Positions 36,979 through 47,566 of a stretch of DNA of 64,000 bases are shown here, piece by piece (within the stretch, counting starts at the first letter, position 1; each line of letters starts with the position of its first letter). The position numbers and the translations under genes were made by a program. Origin of the DNA: Rhynchopus euleeides (Eukaryota; Euglenozoa; Diplonemea; Diplonemida; Diplonemidae); contig OY723272.1 in NCBI GenBank assembly GCA_963210315.1, positions 1,984,001 to 2,048,000 of the forward strand. Reading direction: 5' to 3'. The notes beneath the pieces were generated by a model. The model was not told the DNA's origin and did no database searches. It worked only from the letters and a program-made list of their open reading frames with translations.

Positions 36979-39783
36979 CTAACTTTCCTCGTCGTCATCG
37001 TCGTCGTCCTCCTCATCCTCCTCATCCTCCTCGAGCTCCTCCAGTTCCTCCAGCTCGTCCTCCTCCTCTTCCTCGTCCTCCTCAGGTTCCTCCGCGAAGA
37101 TGTCGATCTCAGACTGACGAAGTCGCTTGGCGATGTCGTGGAGCGGCTCACTCTCATCTTCGGCCTTGCGCTTCCTCCCACCACCAGGTGCCCGCCGCTG
37201 TCTTTCAGCAAAGAATATGCGCATACCCCGGTGGATGAAATCCCGAGTGGCTTCCACATTATCGGGGTCGGGGCCGCAGCGCTTCACAAGCAGCTCGTCG
37301 CTCAGCTTCTCCACCCCTACTGTGCTGCGCTGGGCGGGTGTGCGGTTCCGGAGGATCCCGAAGTCCCCCTCGCATGCCGAGCTCGTCGGCGACGCCATGC
37401 AGAGTGCCCCGCGAATGGTACGGAGTGTGGGGAGGTAGTCGGGGCGGGAGCACAGCTCTTCCTGGCGTAGCTTCCAGAAGCTGGCAAAGGAGAGCTCTGC
37501 ATCATCCCGAATCCGGCCCTCCTTGATGTACAGCCAGTGCTCCATAGCAGTCGATGTTGCCTCGGTGTTGTTCATGATGTAGTAGAGGCTTTCGAACTGC
37601 TCGTTTGCACTGCTGTCTGTGACACCGGTCGCGTATGCCACACCTGCCACGAGCGCTGCTGCATAGGAATGATCACAGAGGATGCTCTTTGGGTGCAGCC
37701 CTTTGACCAGCTCGCCATGGCATCCAGGCCGCCAGTTCTTCTTCATCTCCCCGAATGCGCGGAGTTGGAGTTGAGCCTCAAGCAGGTAGGGGATCACATT
37801 GGCACCCCGTTCTGCGCGGTACTGAGCGACAAGCTGGGGGCGCTTTGCAAGTTCAAAAAACTTGCTGAAATACTCAAGCGCCCGCTTGAACTTTGCGCCC
37901 TGCAGCCTTGTCGCGAGCGCCCGACGGGCCCTGGTGCGGGCTCCCTTCTGTGAAGCAGTCTTGTTTTTGGAAGATGCAGCACGGCTGTGAAGTTGGTCGT
38001 TTCGCAGATGAGTCACCCAGTGTTCGCGCATTTTTCCCGCCTTCCGCAACGAAGTACACCACTTTGCTTGCCAGCGGATCCGCCACGACCCGCATGGCTT
38101 GTACGCGCGCCCCCCTTTCTTCATGACAGCCCTTTTCAAGGTACGCCGCATCAGCCCCGATTGGCGAAAGATGGTCTGCACAGCACGCACCGTATCACTG
38201 ACGTACTTGAAATCAGGGTCAGTTTTCAACGGCTTTTCCACACAGTTCTGGATGCGATGGCCGACATCCTTGATGTAGAGGGATGGTGCACCGACTGCCT
38301 CCTCGATGCGACCATGCAGCCCCGTCTTCTGCCCCGAGATCGCACTTCCATCGTCTGCGATGATGCCGCACAGATGCTGGATTTGAAGACCGTATTCATG
38401 AAGAAGAGATACTAACATGTCGAAGAGGGTTTTTCCACTCGCAGAGAGGTCCGCGTCATCACCGTCGGCCTGGTCCGCGTTCGCTGCTGCAGCTTCGATA
38501 CTCACAAGCCCAAGACAGCGCTCTACAACACGGCAGTCGTCCGACACCCATCGCAGGCGGAACGTGTATGATTCTTCACCACCAACCTCGCTGCCATCGA
38601 GGAGCAAAAACAGCGGCATGCCCTCCTGAACTGTTCGTGACACAGACGCGATGGACTCCGCAACGACCATGTTCTTCCACACCTCTAACATCGCCGTGAT
38701 GTGGGGGCGGTTGAGGTATTGGTTATTGGGAGGGAGTGGAACACCTTGAAGCCGCTCTGCTGCAAGCCCCGCAATGATCGACGCATGCGGCCGCCCCCCC
38801 CGGATGTCCACGTACAACCGGGAGTGCCAGGCGAAGAGGCCGTGACGGAGCTCGTCGTTCGTCACTTCCTCCTCTTGCAGCTCGGGCACCACAATCGGCG
38901 CTCTGTCACGGCCAGGCGGAGATGAAGCTGCAACGGTTTGCAGCACAGACACAAGCGCAAGCGCTGCTGTGACACACATGCGCGCGGCAGGCCGGCGGTT
39001 CAGCAAAGCCTCACACGTCAGGTGGAAGTCACTCGTCTGGTGAGCCACCCGCGACTTTCTCTCATCACCAGGAGTGCGGTATGGGACTCTCCCGTCGATG
39101 TAGAGCGTCTTGTTCTTCTGCTTCGGCTTCGCGATCAGCTTGCTGTCGACAGCAGTAACGCACACTCGGCAGTAGGCGTGGCCTTTCTTCTCGTAGAACG
39201 TCGGAGAGGGTGCCACCAGGACCGGGGCCTTCGGCCGAGCCCACGACAGAACAACCGGGGGGGGGGTGGGCGCTGCGGCATTCCTCAGCCGGATGGCAAA
39301 GAAATGGCCCACGGGCCCCGTGGAGGGGATGAACACCACCGTCACTAAAGGCAGCCTGTGCTCATTGAGCAACAGCTGTGCACTTTGCGGCCCTGTTTCA
39401 CGCATAAATGTGAGGACCCTGACAGGTGTGACGTGCCTCAGGGACCCCGCCCACCGCTCCACCTCGGTGTTCTTGAGGGGCACTGCCTCCTCGCCGTTGC
39501 GCAGCACGGTCGTGCGTGCGGCCACCTCTGCCGTGGAGAGTCCCATGGAACCTCCAGCAGTCGCCCACCATTCGGTCAGGGCGGACCGACTCGGCGCTTG
39601 CGGGGTCTTCCCGCGTGCGAGGTGGTCCGCGAAGAAGCACGCGACGTACCCGCACGACAGCGCCATGTTGGATGTCCCAGCCAACCCCCCATTCGCCCGC
39701 AGCGCCCCACACGCTGCGAGCACCTCACTCACGGCAGCAGTATTTGGCTGTGAGTCAAACACTACTGCCTCTACCTGAGGCAT
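36979..39783 (-). CDS. hAT transposase with BED-like finger and extra N-terminal domain
   Basis: ATG at 39783 (CAT at 39781-39783), 934 residues; the longer open frame upstream is terminal non-coding sequence. Residues 1-170 are an unusual extension with SCGYVACFFAD (Cys44) and GPVGHFFAIRL (His160), resembling the Cys...His layout of papain-like peptidases. Residues 200-256 have CRVC and HQTSDFH, a BED-type zinc finger for DNA binding. The RNase H-like catalytic core has LLLDGSE (Asp396), IIADDGSAISG (Asp477/478) and VGHRIQN. The C-terminal end has LPTLRTIRGALCMASPTSSA followed by CEGDFG (Glu805) and ELLVKR, the hAT dimerisation motif. Residues 898-934 are almost all acidic. It should excise and insert the element. 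Confidence 0.85.
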   Translation of the reverse strand: MPQVEAVVFDSQPNTAAVSEVLAACGALRANGGLAGTSNMALSCGYVACFFADHLARGKTPQAPSRSALTEWWATAGGSMGLSTAEVAARTTVLRNGEEAVPLKNTEVERWAGSLRHVTPVRVLTFMRETGPQSAQLLLNEHRLPLVTVVFIPSTGPVGHFFAIRLRNAAAPTPPPVVLSWARPKAPVLVAPSPTFYEKKGHAYCRVCVTAVDSKLIAKPKQKNKTLYIDGRVPYRTPGDERKSRVAHQTSDFHLTCEALLNRRPAARMCVTAALALVSVLQTVAASSPPGRDRAPIVVPELQEEEVTNDELRHGLFAWHSRLYVDIRGGRPHASIIAGLAAERLQGVPLPPNNQYLNRPHITAMLEVWKNMVVAESIASVSRTVQEGMPLFLLLDGSEVGGEESYTFRLRWVSDDCRVVERCLGLVSIEAAAANADQADGDDADLSASGKTLFDMLVSLLHEYGLQIQHLCGIIADDGSAISGQKTGLHGRIEEAVGAPSLYIKDVGHRIQNCVEKPLKTDPDFKYVSDTVRAVQTIFRQSGLMRRTLKRAVMKKGGRAYKPCGSWRIRWQAKWCTSLRKAGKMREHWVTHLRNDQLHSRAASSKNKTASQKGARTRARRALATRLQGAKFKRALEYFSKFFELAKRPQLVAQYRAERGANVIPYLLEAQLQLRAFGEMKKNWRPGCHGELVKGLHPKSILCDHSYAAALVAGVAYATGVTDSSANEQFESLYYIMNNTEATSTAMEHWLYIKEGRIRDDAELSFASFWKLRQEELCSRPDYLPTLRTIRGALCMASPTSSACEGDFGILRNRTPAQRSTVGVEKLSDELLVKRCGPDPDNVEATRDFIHRGMRIFFAERQRRAPGGGRKRKAEDESEPLHDIAKRLRQSEIDIFAEEPEEDEEEEEDELEELEELEEDEEDEEDDDDDDEES

Positions 39784-40274
39784 GTTGTGTGTCGCAACAG
39801 TTGCGTGTGACGTATCTGTGTGGAGTGTGTGTGGGTGTGCACGTGTGCGCTGTGGTATGCTCAACCACCTGAAGGGGGCGGGAACACAACTCTTCTTGGA
39901 AGCTGCCAGAATCTGGCAAAAGGGGCGGGAAAGGGGCGCCGTATTCACAGCAGTGGTTTGGCAATGAACTCACCCCAGTTCAGAGACCGGTAATGAAGAA
40001 GATGACTGGGAGGCACACACCATGCCCCACCCAGCGGGACCCCCCCACACCCCCACCCACCCATCGGGACCCCCCTCCTCGGGTGTTCCAAAAACCCTTT
40101 CTTTTGAATATTTGGAGTCTGTGCGGATCGCAGTGGGGTCATTTTGGCCATGGGGTGCCTAATACTGCACATTCCCTAAGGGAAGCAAGGCAACCCTCCC
40201 AACCCCAAAAAATCCGGCCCGAGTCGGGAGTCGGGAGTCGGCCTTATTTACACCCCTGCCCCCCCCCCCTAGGG

Positions 40275-41198
40275 CAGTGAACCCAATAAACGACGTTTAT
40301 TTCAGAAACCGTTTTTAAATAAACGTTAAACGTTTATAAACGCTAAACGTTTAGCGTTTATTTAGCGAAGCAGCTTGTGCCCACGCCCCACCCACATAAC
40401 CTGACCTCACACACTCCCACACGATTCTGGTGGCAGAAAGTGCCCAATATGCTCCGGAAACTCAATTCCGCCCACTCACAGGGGGTGTATGCCCCCGACG
40501 ATGCCGTTTTTAGCAACCAAATTTTTTGGGACAGAACTTGTACCTGGGCTGCACACCACAGGACACATCAAGCAGAGCAAGCACACCTCAACCTGCCAAG
40601 ATGCACAGAAGAACTGTTGTCGTTGATTGTTCTGAAACATAACAGCTTCTCGGTGCCCTCCAGAGGCCAAAAGGCAAGCCAATATGAGGTAATCGCGCCA
40701 GGAACAGTTGTGGGAGAAGTATGGTACAGTTCGTGTCCCATTTGACGCTGTTCTTGGGAGCTTACGGCAGCTGGGTCTGTGGCACGGCGCATCCGTTGCC
40801 AGGGAGCGCGTCCTCGGGTGTGGTGCCTCACCTGTGAGCATGTGGCACAGGGACGCCATACGAGAGTCTCTCAGATGCCTCCTCTGATGGGAGGCAGCTG
40901 ACTGGAACAGGCACCTGGTACAGCAGGCACGGATACAAGAAGTGGCCAGAAATAGCGCCGATGTTTTCGACCCTGCGCTTCGACATCTTGCTGTCCTCAC
41001 CGCAGCGGTGACCCCCCGCCCTGGAATTTGGGGTGTGGTGTGCTGGCCATGATATATTATGATGTAAAGTGACTCAGTGGCAGAGCCTGCAGGAAACGTT
41101 TATTAAGCGTTTATGTGAACGTTTATTTCCGCTCAGAATTTTGAGAAACGTTAAACGTTTATAAACGCTAAACGTTTTCAACGTTTATTTAATCACTG
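40275..41198. mobile_element. Non-autonomous hAT-like element with AAACGTTTA repeats
   Basis: Begins CAGTGA and ends TCACTG, with perfect 8-bp duplications CCCTAGGG (40267-40274, 41199-41206). Subterminal regions on both sides carry many AAACGTTTA / AATAAACG units in both orientations. No transposase. It abuts the intact hAT on the left and a foldback element on the right. Confidence 0.85.
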
Positions 41199-41203
41199 CC
41201 CTA

Positions 41204-43215
41204 GGGTGGTCCACGCCAAAGGAAATACCTGTCACAAACACGATTTTTTTGATTTTCGGCCAAAAACTCCACCAAAATGGACGTACCTGGCCAGAAATCC
41301 AGTGGGGGATCACTGAAAAAATCCGAGAAAATAGCGGACACCCTCGAGAAAGTCGATCCATTCGCATAATATGGGTTTTTTTCTGAAAAATGGCCAAAAA
41401 TGTGTAACAAAAATGTAACACTTTTCGGCCAAATTGTAACACTTATCAAAAACCCATCTGAGCGCCCAGAATACCACCGAAACACCCCAAAACCGCAAAA
41501 ATACCCCTCCAGTGAGGTACCCGGGTGGGAAAAAATGGGTGTTGCACCCTTTTGAGACCCAGCTTTGGGTCCCAGCCGGGATTTCCTGGCTGAACCCCCA
41601 TAAAACCCCTATTTTTCTCCTCTTTTTCAGCCTTTTCCAGACCCGCGGACCCAAAAAATACCACCCAGAGGGCCACAGAAGGCCCCAAAAATCCCCAGGA
41701 GTCACAGATATGTCCTAAAAGGGGTGGGGAAAACCAGGTACGGCCACTTTGGTGGTCAATTTTGACCCAGAATCCCGAAATTTCCTGCTGTAACACTTAT
41801 GTAACACTTAGCGTTACAGAAGTTGGTGAAAATGTAACACTTTTCGGGGTGCCTCTGGGTGCCCAGAATACCATCTGAACACCCCAAAACCATGAAAACC
41901 TCACTCCAGTGAGGTATCCGGGAGGGGGAAAATCGGTTTTGCACCTCTTTGAGGCCACCTTTGGGGTTCCAGTGGGTGTTGAGTCAGGAACCCCCCCAAA
42001 ACCCTCCAAAGTACCCTGCTGGAGGCACTCAAAACCACCCCTGCCAACACCGACCCCACGAACCCTAATGGGGGCGGTGGAGTGAAAGTCTTGTGTCGTC
42101 AGGAGGCAACAAGGACACTTCCTTTGCAGAAAGTTGCAGTTAGGCGCACTATTGTCCCTCGGGGTGTTCTCCGAGTCTGTGTGCTGGAAAGGCGTGTGTT
42201 CACCTGAAGACATGCTCGGAGCTGTGGGGGTCTTCTCACCGAGTCACTCTGTGTCTGAGACAATCAACAGATAACCAACTCGGAGCCTGTGACAAATGTC
42301 AAAGGAAGTGTCCTTATTACCTCCTGACGACACAAGACTTTCACTCCGCCACCCCCATTAGGGTTCGTGGGGTCGATGTTGGTATGGGTGGTTTTGAGTG
42401 CCTCCAGCAGGGTACTTGGGGGGTTCCTAACTCAACACCCACCGGAACCCCAAAGGTGGCCTCAAAGAGGTACAAAACCCATTTCTTTCTCACACGGATA
42501 CCTCACTGGAGTGAGGTTTTCATGGTTTTGGGGTGTTCAGATGGTCCTCTGGGCACCCAGAGCCACCCCCGAAAAGTGTTACATTTTCACCAACTTCTGT
42601 AGCGCTAAGTGTTACATAAGTGTTACAGCAGGAAATTTCGGGCTTCTGGGGAAAATTTGACCACCAAAGTGGCCATACCTGGGTTTTCCCACCCCTTTTA
42701 GGACATATCTGTGACTCCTGGGGGTTCTTTGGGGCCTTCTGTGGCCCTCTGGGTGGTATACGTTGGATCCACGAGTCTGGAAAATGCTGAAAAAGTGGGG
42801 GGGAACCGGGGTTTATGGGGGGGTTCAGCCAGGAAATCCCGGCTGGGACCCAAAGCTGGGTCTCAAAAGGGTGCAAAACCCATTTTTTTCCCACCCGGGT
42901 ACCTCACTGGAGGGGTATTTTTGCGATTTTGGGGTGTTTCGGTGGTATTCTGGGCGCTCAGATGGGTTTTTGATAAGTGTTACAATTTGACCGAAAAGTG
43001 TCCATTTTTGTCCCCCATTTTGGGCCATTTTTCAGGAAAAAATCCCAAATTATTCGAATGGATCGACTTTCTCGAGGGTGTCCGCTATTTTCTCGGATTT
43101 TTTCAGTGATCCCCCACTGGATTTCTGGCCAGGTACGCCCATTTTGGTGGAGTTTTTGGCCGAAAATCAAAAAAATCGTGTAGCGTGACAGATATTGTCC
43201 AGCCGTGGACTTCCC
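41204..43215. mobile_element. 2-kb foldback element, TA-flanked
   Basis: Arms of about 910 bp (41204-42123 and 42302-43215) are inverted copies with moderate divergence, separated by ~180 bp. Ends GGGTGGTCCACG and (inverse) GGGAAGTCCACG are flanked by TA (41202-41203, 43216-43217). Distinctive words include GTAACACTTATGTAACACTT and CTCACTCCAGTGAGGT palindromes. No coding capacity. Open frames in the two arms mirror each other and are non-coding. Confidence 0.85.
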
Positions 43216-43217
43216 TA

Positions 43218-44084
43218 CCCCCCCCCCCCCCCGCCCCCCCGGCAGCTGTTTGTAGCATCAGCAGCATCGATCACACCCCACCCCCCATCCCCCCCATCCC
43301 CAGACCTCGCCCCCTGCTTCGATGCTATGTAGATGTGCATGCAGGCACACCCCTGCCCTGACCCCCCCCCCCCCCCCCTTCCGGCAACGCCTTTGCAACG
43401 CCACCTCGCCTGTCTCATTCTCGGCATCGGTATTGGCCCCCTTTGCTCCCGGCCCTGCAAAAAAAAACCCCCCCCCGCCCCCCCCCCCCTTCCCCTTGCG
43501 AGAAGGTGTTGGGAGATTTGCTTTTCCATTCACTCTCGACAATATAAAAAATACCCCGCCCCATGTAGTATATACCCCAACAAAAAAAAACAAACAAAAC
43601 GAGGAACGAAGATTGAAACCCAACATCGTGTCTAATTCAGCCGCACAAGTGGGGGAGGGAGGGGGGGGAGGGGGAGGGGGTGGGCGGCCCATGCCATGCA
43701 CAGCTGGAGGTAGTGACTTCCTGATGTTTGAGCAGTTTTGAACAGGGGTCAGGGGGACAGCATTTTCTTTTGTCGCATTGAAGTTACCGAACCTCCCCCC
43801 CCCCCCCCCCCCCCATGCGCTAGGTGGAAGTGGTGTGCCTCTGCAGGAGAAGGGGGGGGGCAATGCCGATGCCTGCTTCCTTGCTGATCTGTGTCAAAAA
43901 AGAACTGTCCTGGGGCTGTGTGTGGTGGGAGTAGTTCGTCCTTCCCCCCTGTCGCTTCATTTCCGCCTGGCGAAGTATCTTGTTGATTACAACAGGAACC
44001 CTGTCAGTTGTCAGAGATGGCGGAGGGGGGCTGTAGGGTGCGGGGTGCGGGTGTATCGCCCTTTTCTAGGACCACAACGCAACA
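43218..44084. other. Intergenic, homopolymer-rich
   Basis: C runs at 43219-43232, 43362-43378 and 43796-43814, G-rich stretch 43651-43685, plus a small repeat similar to 34110-34150. No gene recognised. Confidence 0.4.
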
Positions 44085-44311
44085 AAATAAGGTCTGAGGG
44101 TGGGGTGGGCCTTGCCTTTACCACTGAAGATGCTGAACTGCCCCCTACCCTGCTCTGTGGGGAAGTGTGCGTCAATTGGGGCAGAACGGGTCTGCGCAGC
44201 AGCCTCGAAAATTGTCGGAAAAAAATTGGGCGGTGGAGGGGGATGTCTGCAGGAACACCCACTTTGCGTTCTTTTTCAACGATTTGTTGTTTCTTTTCAA
44301 CGAAAGACCCC
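44085..44311. repeat. 227-bp target-site duplication, left copy
   Basis: Runs from AAATAAGGTCTGAGG to ACGAAAGACCCC. An identical-length copy is at 44779-45005, on the other side of a LINE tail. Confidence 0.85.
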
Positions 44312-44778
44312 GCCTCAAGGAGGCGCTGCGGAGGAGGCGCTGCGGAGGAGGCGCTGCGCTACCTGGCCGAGGCAGGGGTAACGGAGCACGGCGAGAAGGA
44401 CTACCTGAACGCGTGAACCAAATAACATCATCAGAGAACAAGGGCTTCGGCCCGACCTCCCAGCACCCCCCCCCCCCCCATCCCAGCCCCACGTCACTTA
44501 CCACAGGCCGCCAGGCGCGTCAGCGTCGGCGACCGCCCGCCCCCAGTCTGAGAGGCATCAGCCGAATCTCGGTGGAGGCGGGCACAAAACAAAAGGGAGA
44601 GTCGTCACTGTGCATATCAGCACGGTCCCGCCCTCTGTGCCAGACCAACACACCACCAAAGGAAAAGAGGAAGAGGCGACGTAAGGCAATGCCTCCGTGC
44701 GGCCAGGAGAACACGAAATAGCGACCCCCTCTACGGGGAATGCTACGAGCACGGCCAAAAATCGTTCAAAAATCGTTC
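44312..44778 (+). mobile_element. LINE 3' end, 5'-truncated copy
   Basis: Starts in the last codons of the LINE ORF (ALRYLAEAGVTEHGEKDYLN then stop, cf. the copy ending at 9585), with an expanded GGAGGCGCTGC triplet block. It continues through the 3' non-coding region to the AAAATCGTTC tail. The flanking 227-bp direct repeats mark it as one target-primed insertion. Confidence 0.85.
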
Positions 44779-45005
44779 AAATAAGGTCTGAGGGTGGGGT
44801 GGGCCTTGCCTTTACCACTGAAGATGCTGAACTGCCCCCTACCCTGCTCTGTGGGGAAGTGTGCGTCAATTGGGGCAGAACGGGTCTGCGCAGCAGCCTC
44901 GAAAATTGTCGGAAAAAAATTGGGCGGTGGAGGGGGATGTCTGCAGGAACACCCACTTTGCGTTCTTTTTCAACGATTTGTTGTTTCTTTTCAACGAAAG
45001 ACCCC
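44779..45005. repeat. 227-bp target-site duplication, right copy
   Basis: Partner of 44085-44311. Beyond it the sequence continues ACGGTGGTGGCGAGG, which is presumably what followed the left copy before insertion. Confidence 0.85.
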
Positions 45006-45495
45006 ACGGTGGTGGCGAGGCTTGCGGATGACGGCCTCCGCGTCGTCATTTCGGGGAGGGGAGGGTGGCTGTGGCACTTCAAACAGCGGGTGGGATGTTT
45101 GGGGGGAGGGGGGAGGGGCCAGCAAGTGTAGACCGGGTTGCTGCGAGGAACACTGCCAATGCAATTTGTTTTCGTTCAATAATACACCACCACCACCACC
45201 ACCACCACCACCGCCCCCACGTTCCGCGCCCACCCCTTCGGTTTTCTCTACATCGGTGGATGTTGCGCGAACACCCCCTCCACCCCACACCCCACACACA
45301 CACAGACACATCCTGGGCTGTATTTTCTGTGGAACATCCCCAGTGGCACGCTGTGCCAAACGCCGCAACCCCATCCACCGCCCCCCACGCCCTGCGCAAA
45401 AAAGGAAGCGCACCCAAAGAAGAAGGAAAGAACCGAAACTGGTAGGGTTGCTTGGCTTCTGACCCGACGACAGCTTGCCTAATTTACCCTGCCGG
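45006..45495. other. Intergenic up to assembly gap
   Basis: Contains a (CAC)n tract at about 45184-45212 and CACACACA. Open frames are low complexity. No gene recognised. Confidence 0.4.
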
Positions 45496-45695
45496 NNNNN
45501 NNNNNNNNNNNNNNNNNNNNNNNNNNNNNNNNNNNNNNNNNNNNNNNNNNNNNNNNNNNNNNNNNNNNNNNNNNNNNNNNNNNNNNNNNNNNNNNNNNNN
45601 NNNNNNNNNNNNNNNNNNNNNNNNNNNNNNNNNNNNNNNNNNNNNNNNNNNNNNNNNNNNNNNNNNNNNNNNNNNNNNNNNNNNNNNNNNNNNNN
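45496..45695. other. Assembly gap (200 N)
   Basis: Exactly 200 N, the conventional size for a gap of unknown or estimated length. Frames crossing it are meaningless. Confidence 0.99.
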
Positions 45696-45784
45696 ACCAC
45701 ACACAGAGACACACAGGCAAGACCAAAGATGACGGCGGTGCAGATGGGGGCAACCTCTGTGGGTCTCGGAGTGCCGAGTCTTCG

Positions 45785-47030
45785 ATGAGTTCAGAGTTGA
45801 CGCCTGAAACAATGGAGGTGTTCCTGAAGGACGGGCTGATTGGAGAGCGGCATGCGGTGCTCATCGGGGAGGGCGACACGCCGGTTCATCTCAAGAAAAA
45901 AGCCCTCGGCGTGCTCGGGTCGCCTGCTGACGCGCTCCCTGAGGATGTGGAGCTGGCGGTGGATGGGAAGGTGCTCGATGACAGCACACCTCTGTGCGGT
46001 GCTAATGTGTGGGGCATGGGTGCTGCATCGACGTGACGTTGTCGGGTGCACGCTTCGTTGAGTTGTACAGCAAGCGCGGGCCGTGGGGTGCCATTCGTCA
46101 TAACGTGCGTAACACACCTGCGTGGGCAAGGTGTCTGTATGGTGTGGCGCTTGCGATGGTGCAGCATGATCCGTTTGTTTTGCAGTCCCTGGATGAGTCA
46201 TTCCGCAGTGACAGGCAAATTGTCATCACAGCGGTGCGGAGCGATTCTAGTGTATTTCAATACGCTTCCAAAGACCTGCGTGGGGACGAGGATATGGTGC
46301 TGCTGGGTTACCTGACTTCGCCGCAACTCCGTGGTGAATCGCCTACTCTGCTCAGCAACAAAACCTTCGTCTTCACTCTTGTGCAGCGTGTGGGCCTTGC
46401 GCTACAGCATCGCTGCAGGCCGACAGGGAGGTGGTCATGGCGACAAGGCATGGTGTCGGTTACAGGGTTGCAAGTTTTGAACTGCGATACGACAAGGAGG
46501 TTGTGCGGGGCGGAGCAAGATAATTCTGTTGTTTAGGAACACGCCATGCCAATAGGGAGGTGGTACTCAATGACGTGCACCTGTGTAAAAATGCCTTCAA
46601 ATATGCATCTGGCAACCTACGCCGCGACTACGAGTTCAAACGTGCTGTGTTGTGGTACGGTGGGGTGTTGGAATATATACCCCAGGCGGTCCAGCACTCG
46701 CTCTCCCAAGACCGAGCGAGGCGTTATGACTGCAGCAGTCGAGACCTACCCCGCTGCACTCGAATGTGCTCACCCTTCCCTGCAGGGCGACAGGGAGATG
46801 GTGCTTGCTGCGATGCGCAGCGGTGGGTTGGGTTACCGTGCACTCATCCATGCACCCTCACACCTGAGGCAGGACGTGGTGGTGCTGGCAGGTGCGGTGT
46901 GACCCAAGGGTGCTCGGTCGAGCAGACGACTTACTGCGCAGCAACAGAGACTTTGTGATGCAGTGTGTCAAGCTGCAGGGATGTGCCTTGCAGTTCTACG
47001 GCCTCTACAGCCTATACAGCTTACAGTACA
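45785..47030 (+). pseudogene. Broken DUF4116-type gene with ubiquitin-like N-terminus
   Basis: Starts at ATG 45785. Codons 1-77 parallel the N-terminus of the gene at 47567 (VELAVDGKVLDDSTPLCGAN versus VELCFEGDVLSGDAPLSGAG). A frameshift near 46017 moves the reading to CIDVTLSGARFVELYSKRG, matching CRVDVSLTGERYVRPILRG there. DUF4116-like repeats follow (LDESFRSDRQIVITAVRSDS, VFQYASKDLRGDEDMVL), then at least three more frame changes (REVVLNDVHLCKNAFKYAS; GDREMVLAAMRSGGLGYRAL; LLRSNRDFVMQCVKLQGCAL). Several frame breaks with similarity kept on both sides identify a decaying paralogue. Short introns cannot be excluded at each break, but no consistent GT-AG pairs restore it. Confidence 0.7.
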
Positions 47031-47566
47031 CGACGACACCAATATGGTTCACCCTACCCTACCCTCCACCGCATGCCATCATTGAGGGGGGTGTGTGGCT
47101 GCGTTGCTTCAAACAAATCGTGGGAAGGTGTGGTCAGTGTGGTCGGGGTGAGAGAAACTGGCAAGTCAGCGAAGTGAGACATACACAGAGAGACCTCACA
47201 TCCGACTGCGCACGCCATGCGGAATAAGCTACAACGTGAGTACCCCTCGAGACAGTGGAGGCAGCACGAGAGCTCGCTCAGTGTGTTATGCCTACACTAA
47301 ACCATAAAGCTTAACGTGTGATTGTGCCTCCGAGAGAGAGAGAGCCTGGGGCACCACGGACTAGTCGCCCGAACGACCGACCTCACCCGTCGGTGCCAGA
47401 CTAGTCCGTGGTGGAGAGAACCTTGCCCCCCATCCCCGCCCCCCACTCCCACAGAAAAGCCCTCCAGATCTACGCCTGTGCTCCGGCAACCGTCTCCTCC
47501 GTATTACCCTGCCCCCCCACCCACACACAGGGCCTTCTTCTGCAGACCCCGCCCCACCACACCCGC

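Larger units (their letters stand above)
36456..40258 (-). mobile_element. Apparently intact hAT transposon
   Basis: Terminal inverted repeats CAGGGCTGTAAATAAGG (36456-36472) and, inversely, CAGGGGTGTAAATAAGG (40242-40258) differ at one base. GAGTCGGGAGTCGG lies just inside both ends. The element is bounded by eight or more C on each side, compatible with an 8-bp duplication of CCCCCCCC in a C run. It encodes a full-length transposase on the minus strand. 3803 bp. Confidence 0.9.

Noticed and set aside
39784..39948. In-frame N-terminal extension of the hAT transposase
   Set aside because: It is Pro/His/Thr-rich, adjoins the element terminus and precedes a good ATG; treated as leader.
41446..42894. 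Mirror-image ORFs in both foldback arms
   Set aside because: They arise from inverted copies of non-coding sequence and show no domain.
45452..46036. Frames running through the N gap
   Set aside because: Unknown bases cannot support translation; only the part after 45785 is used.
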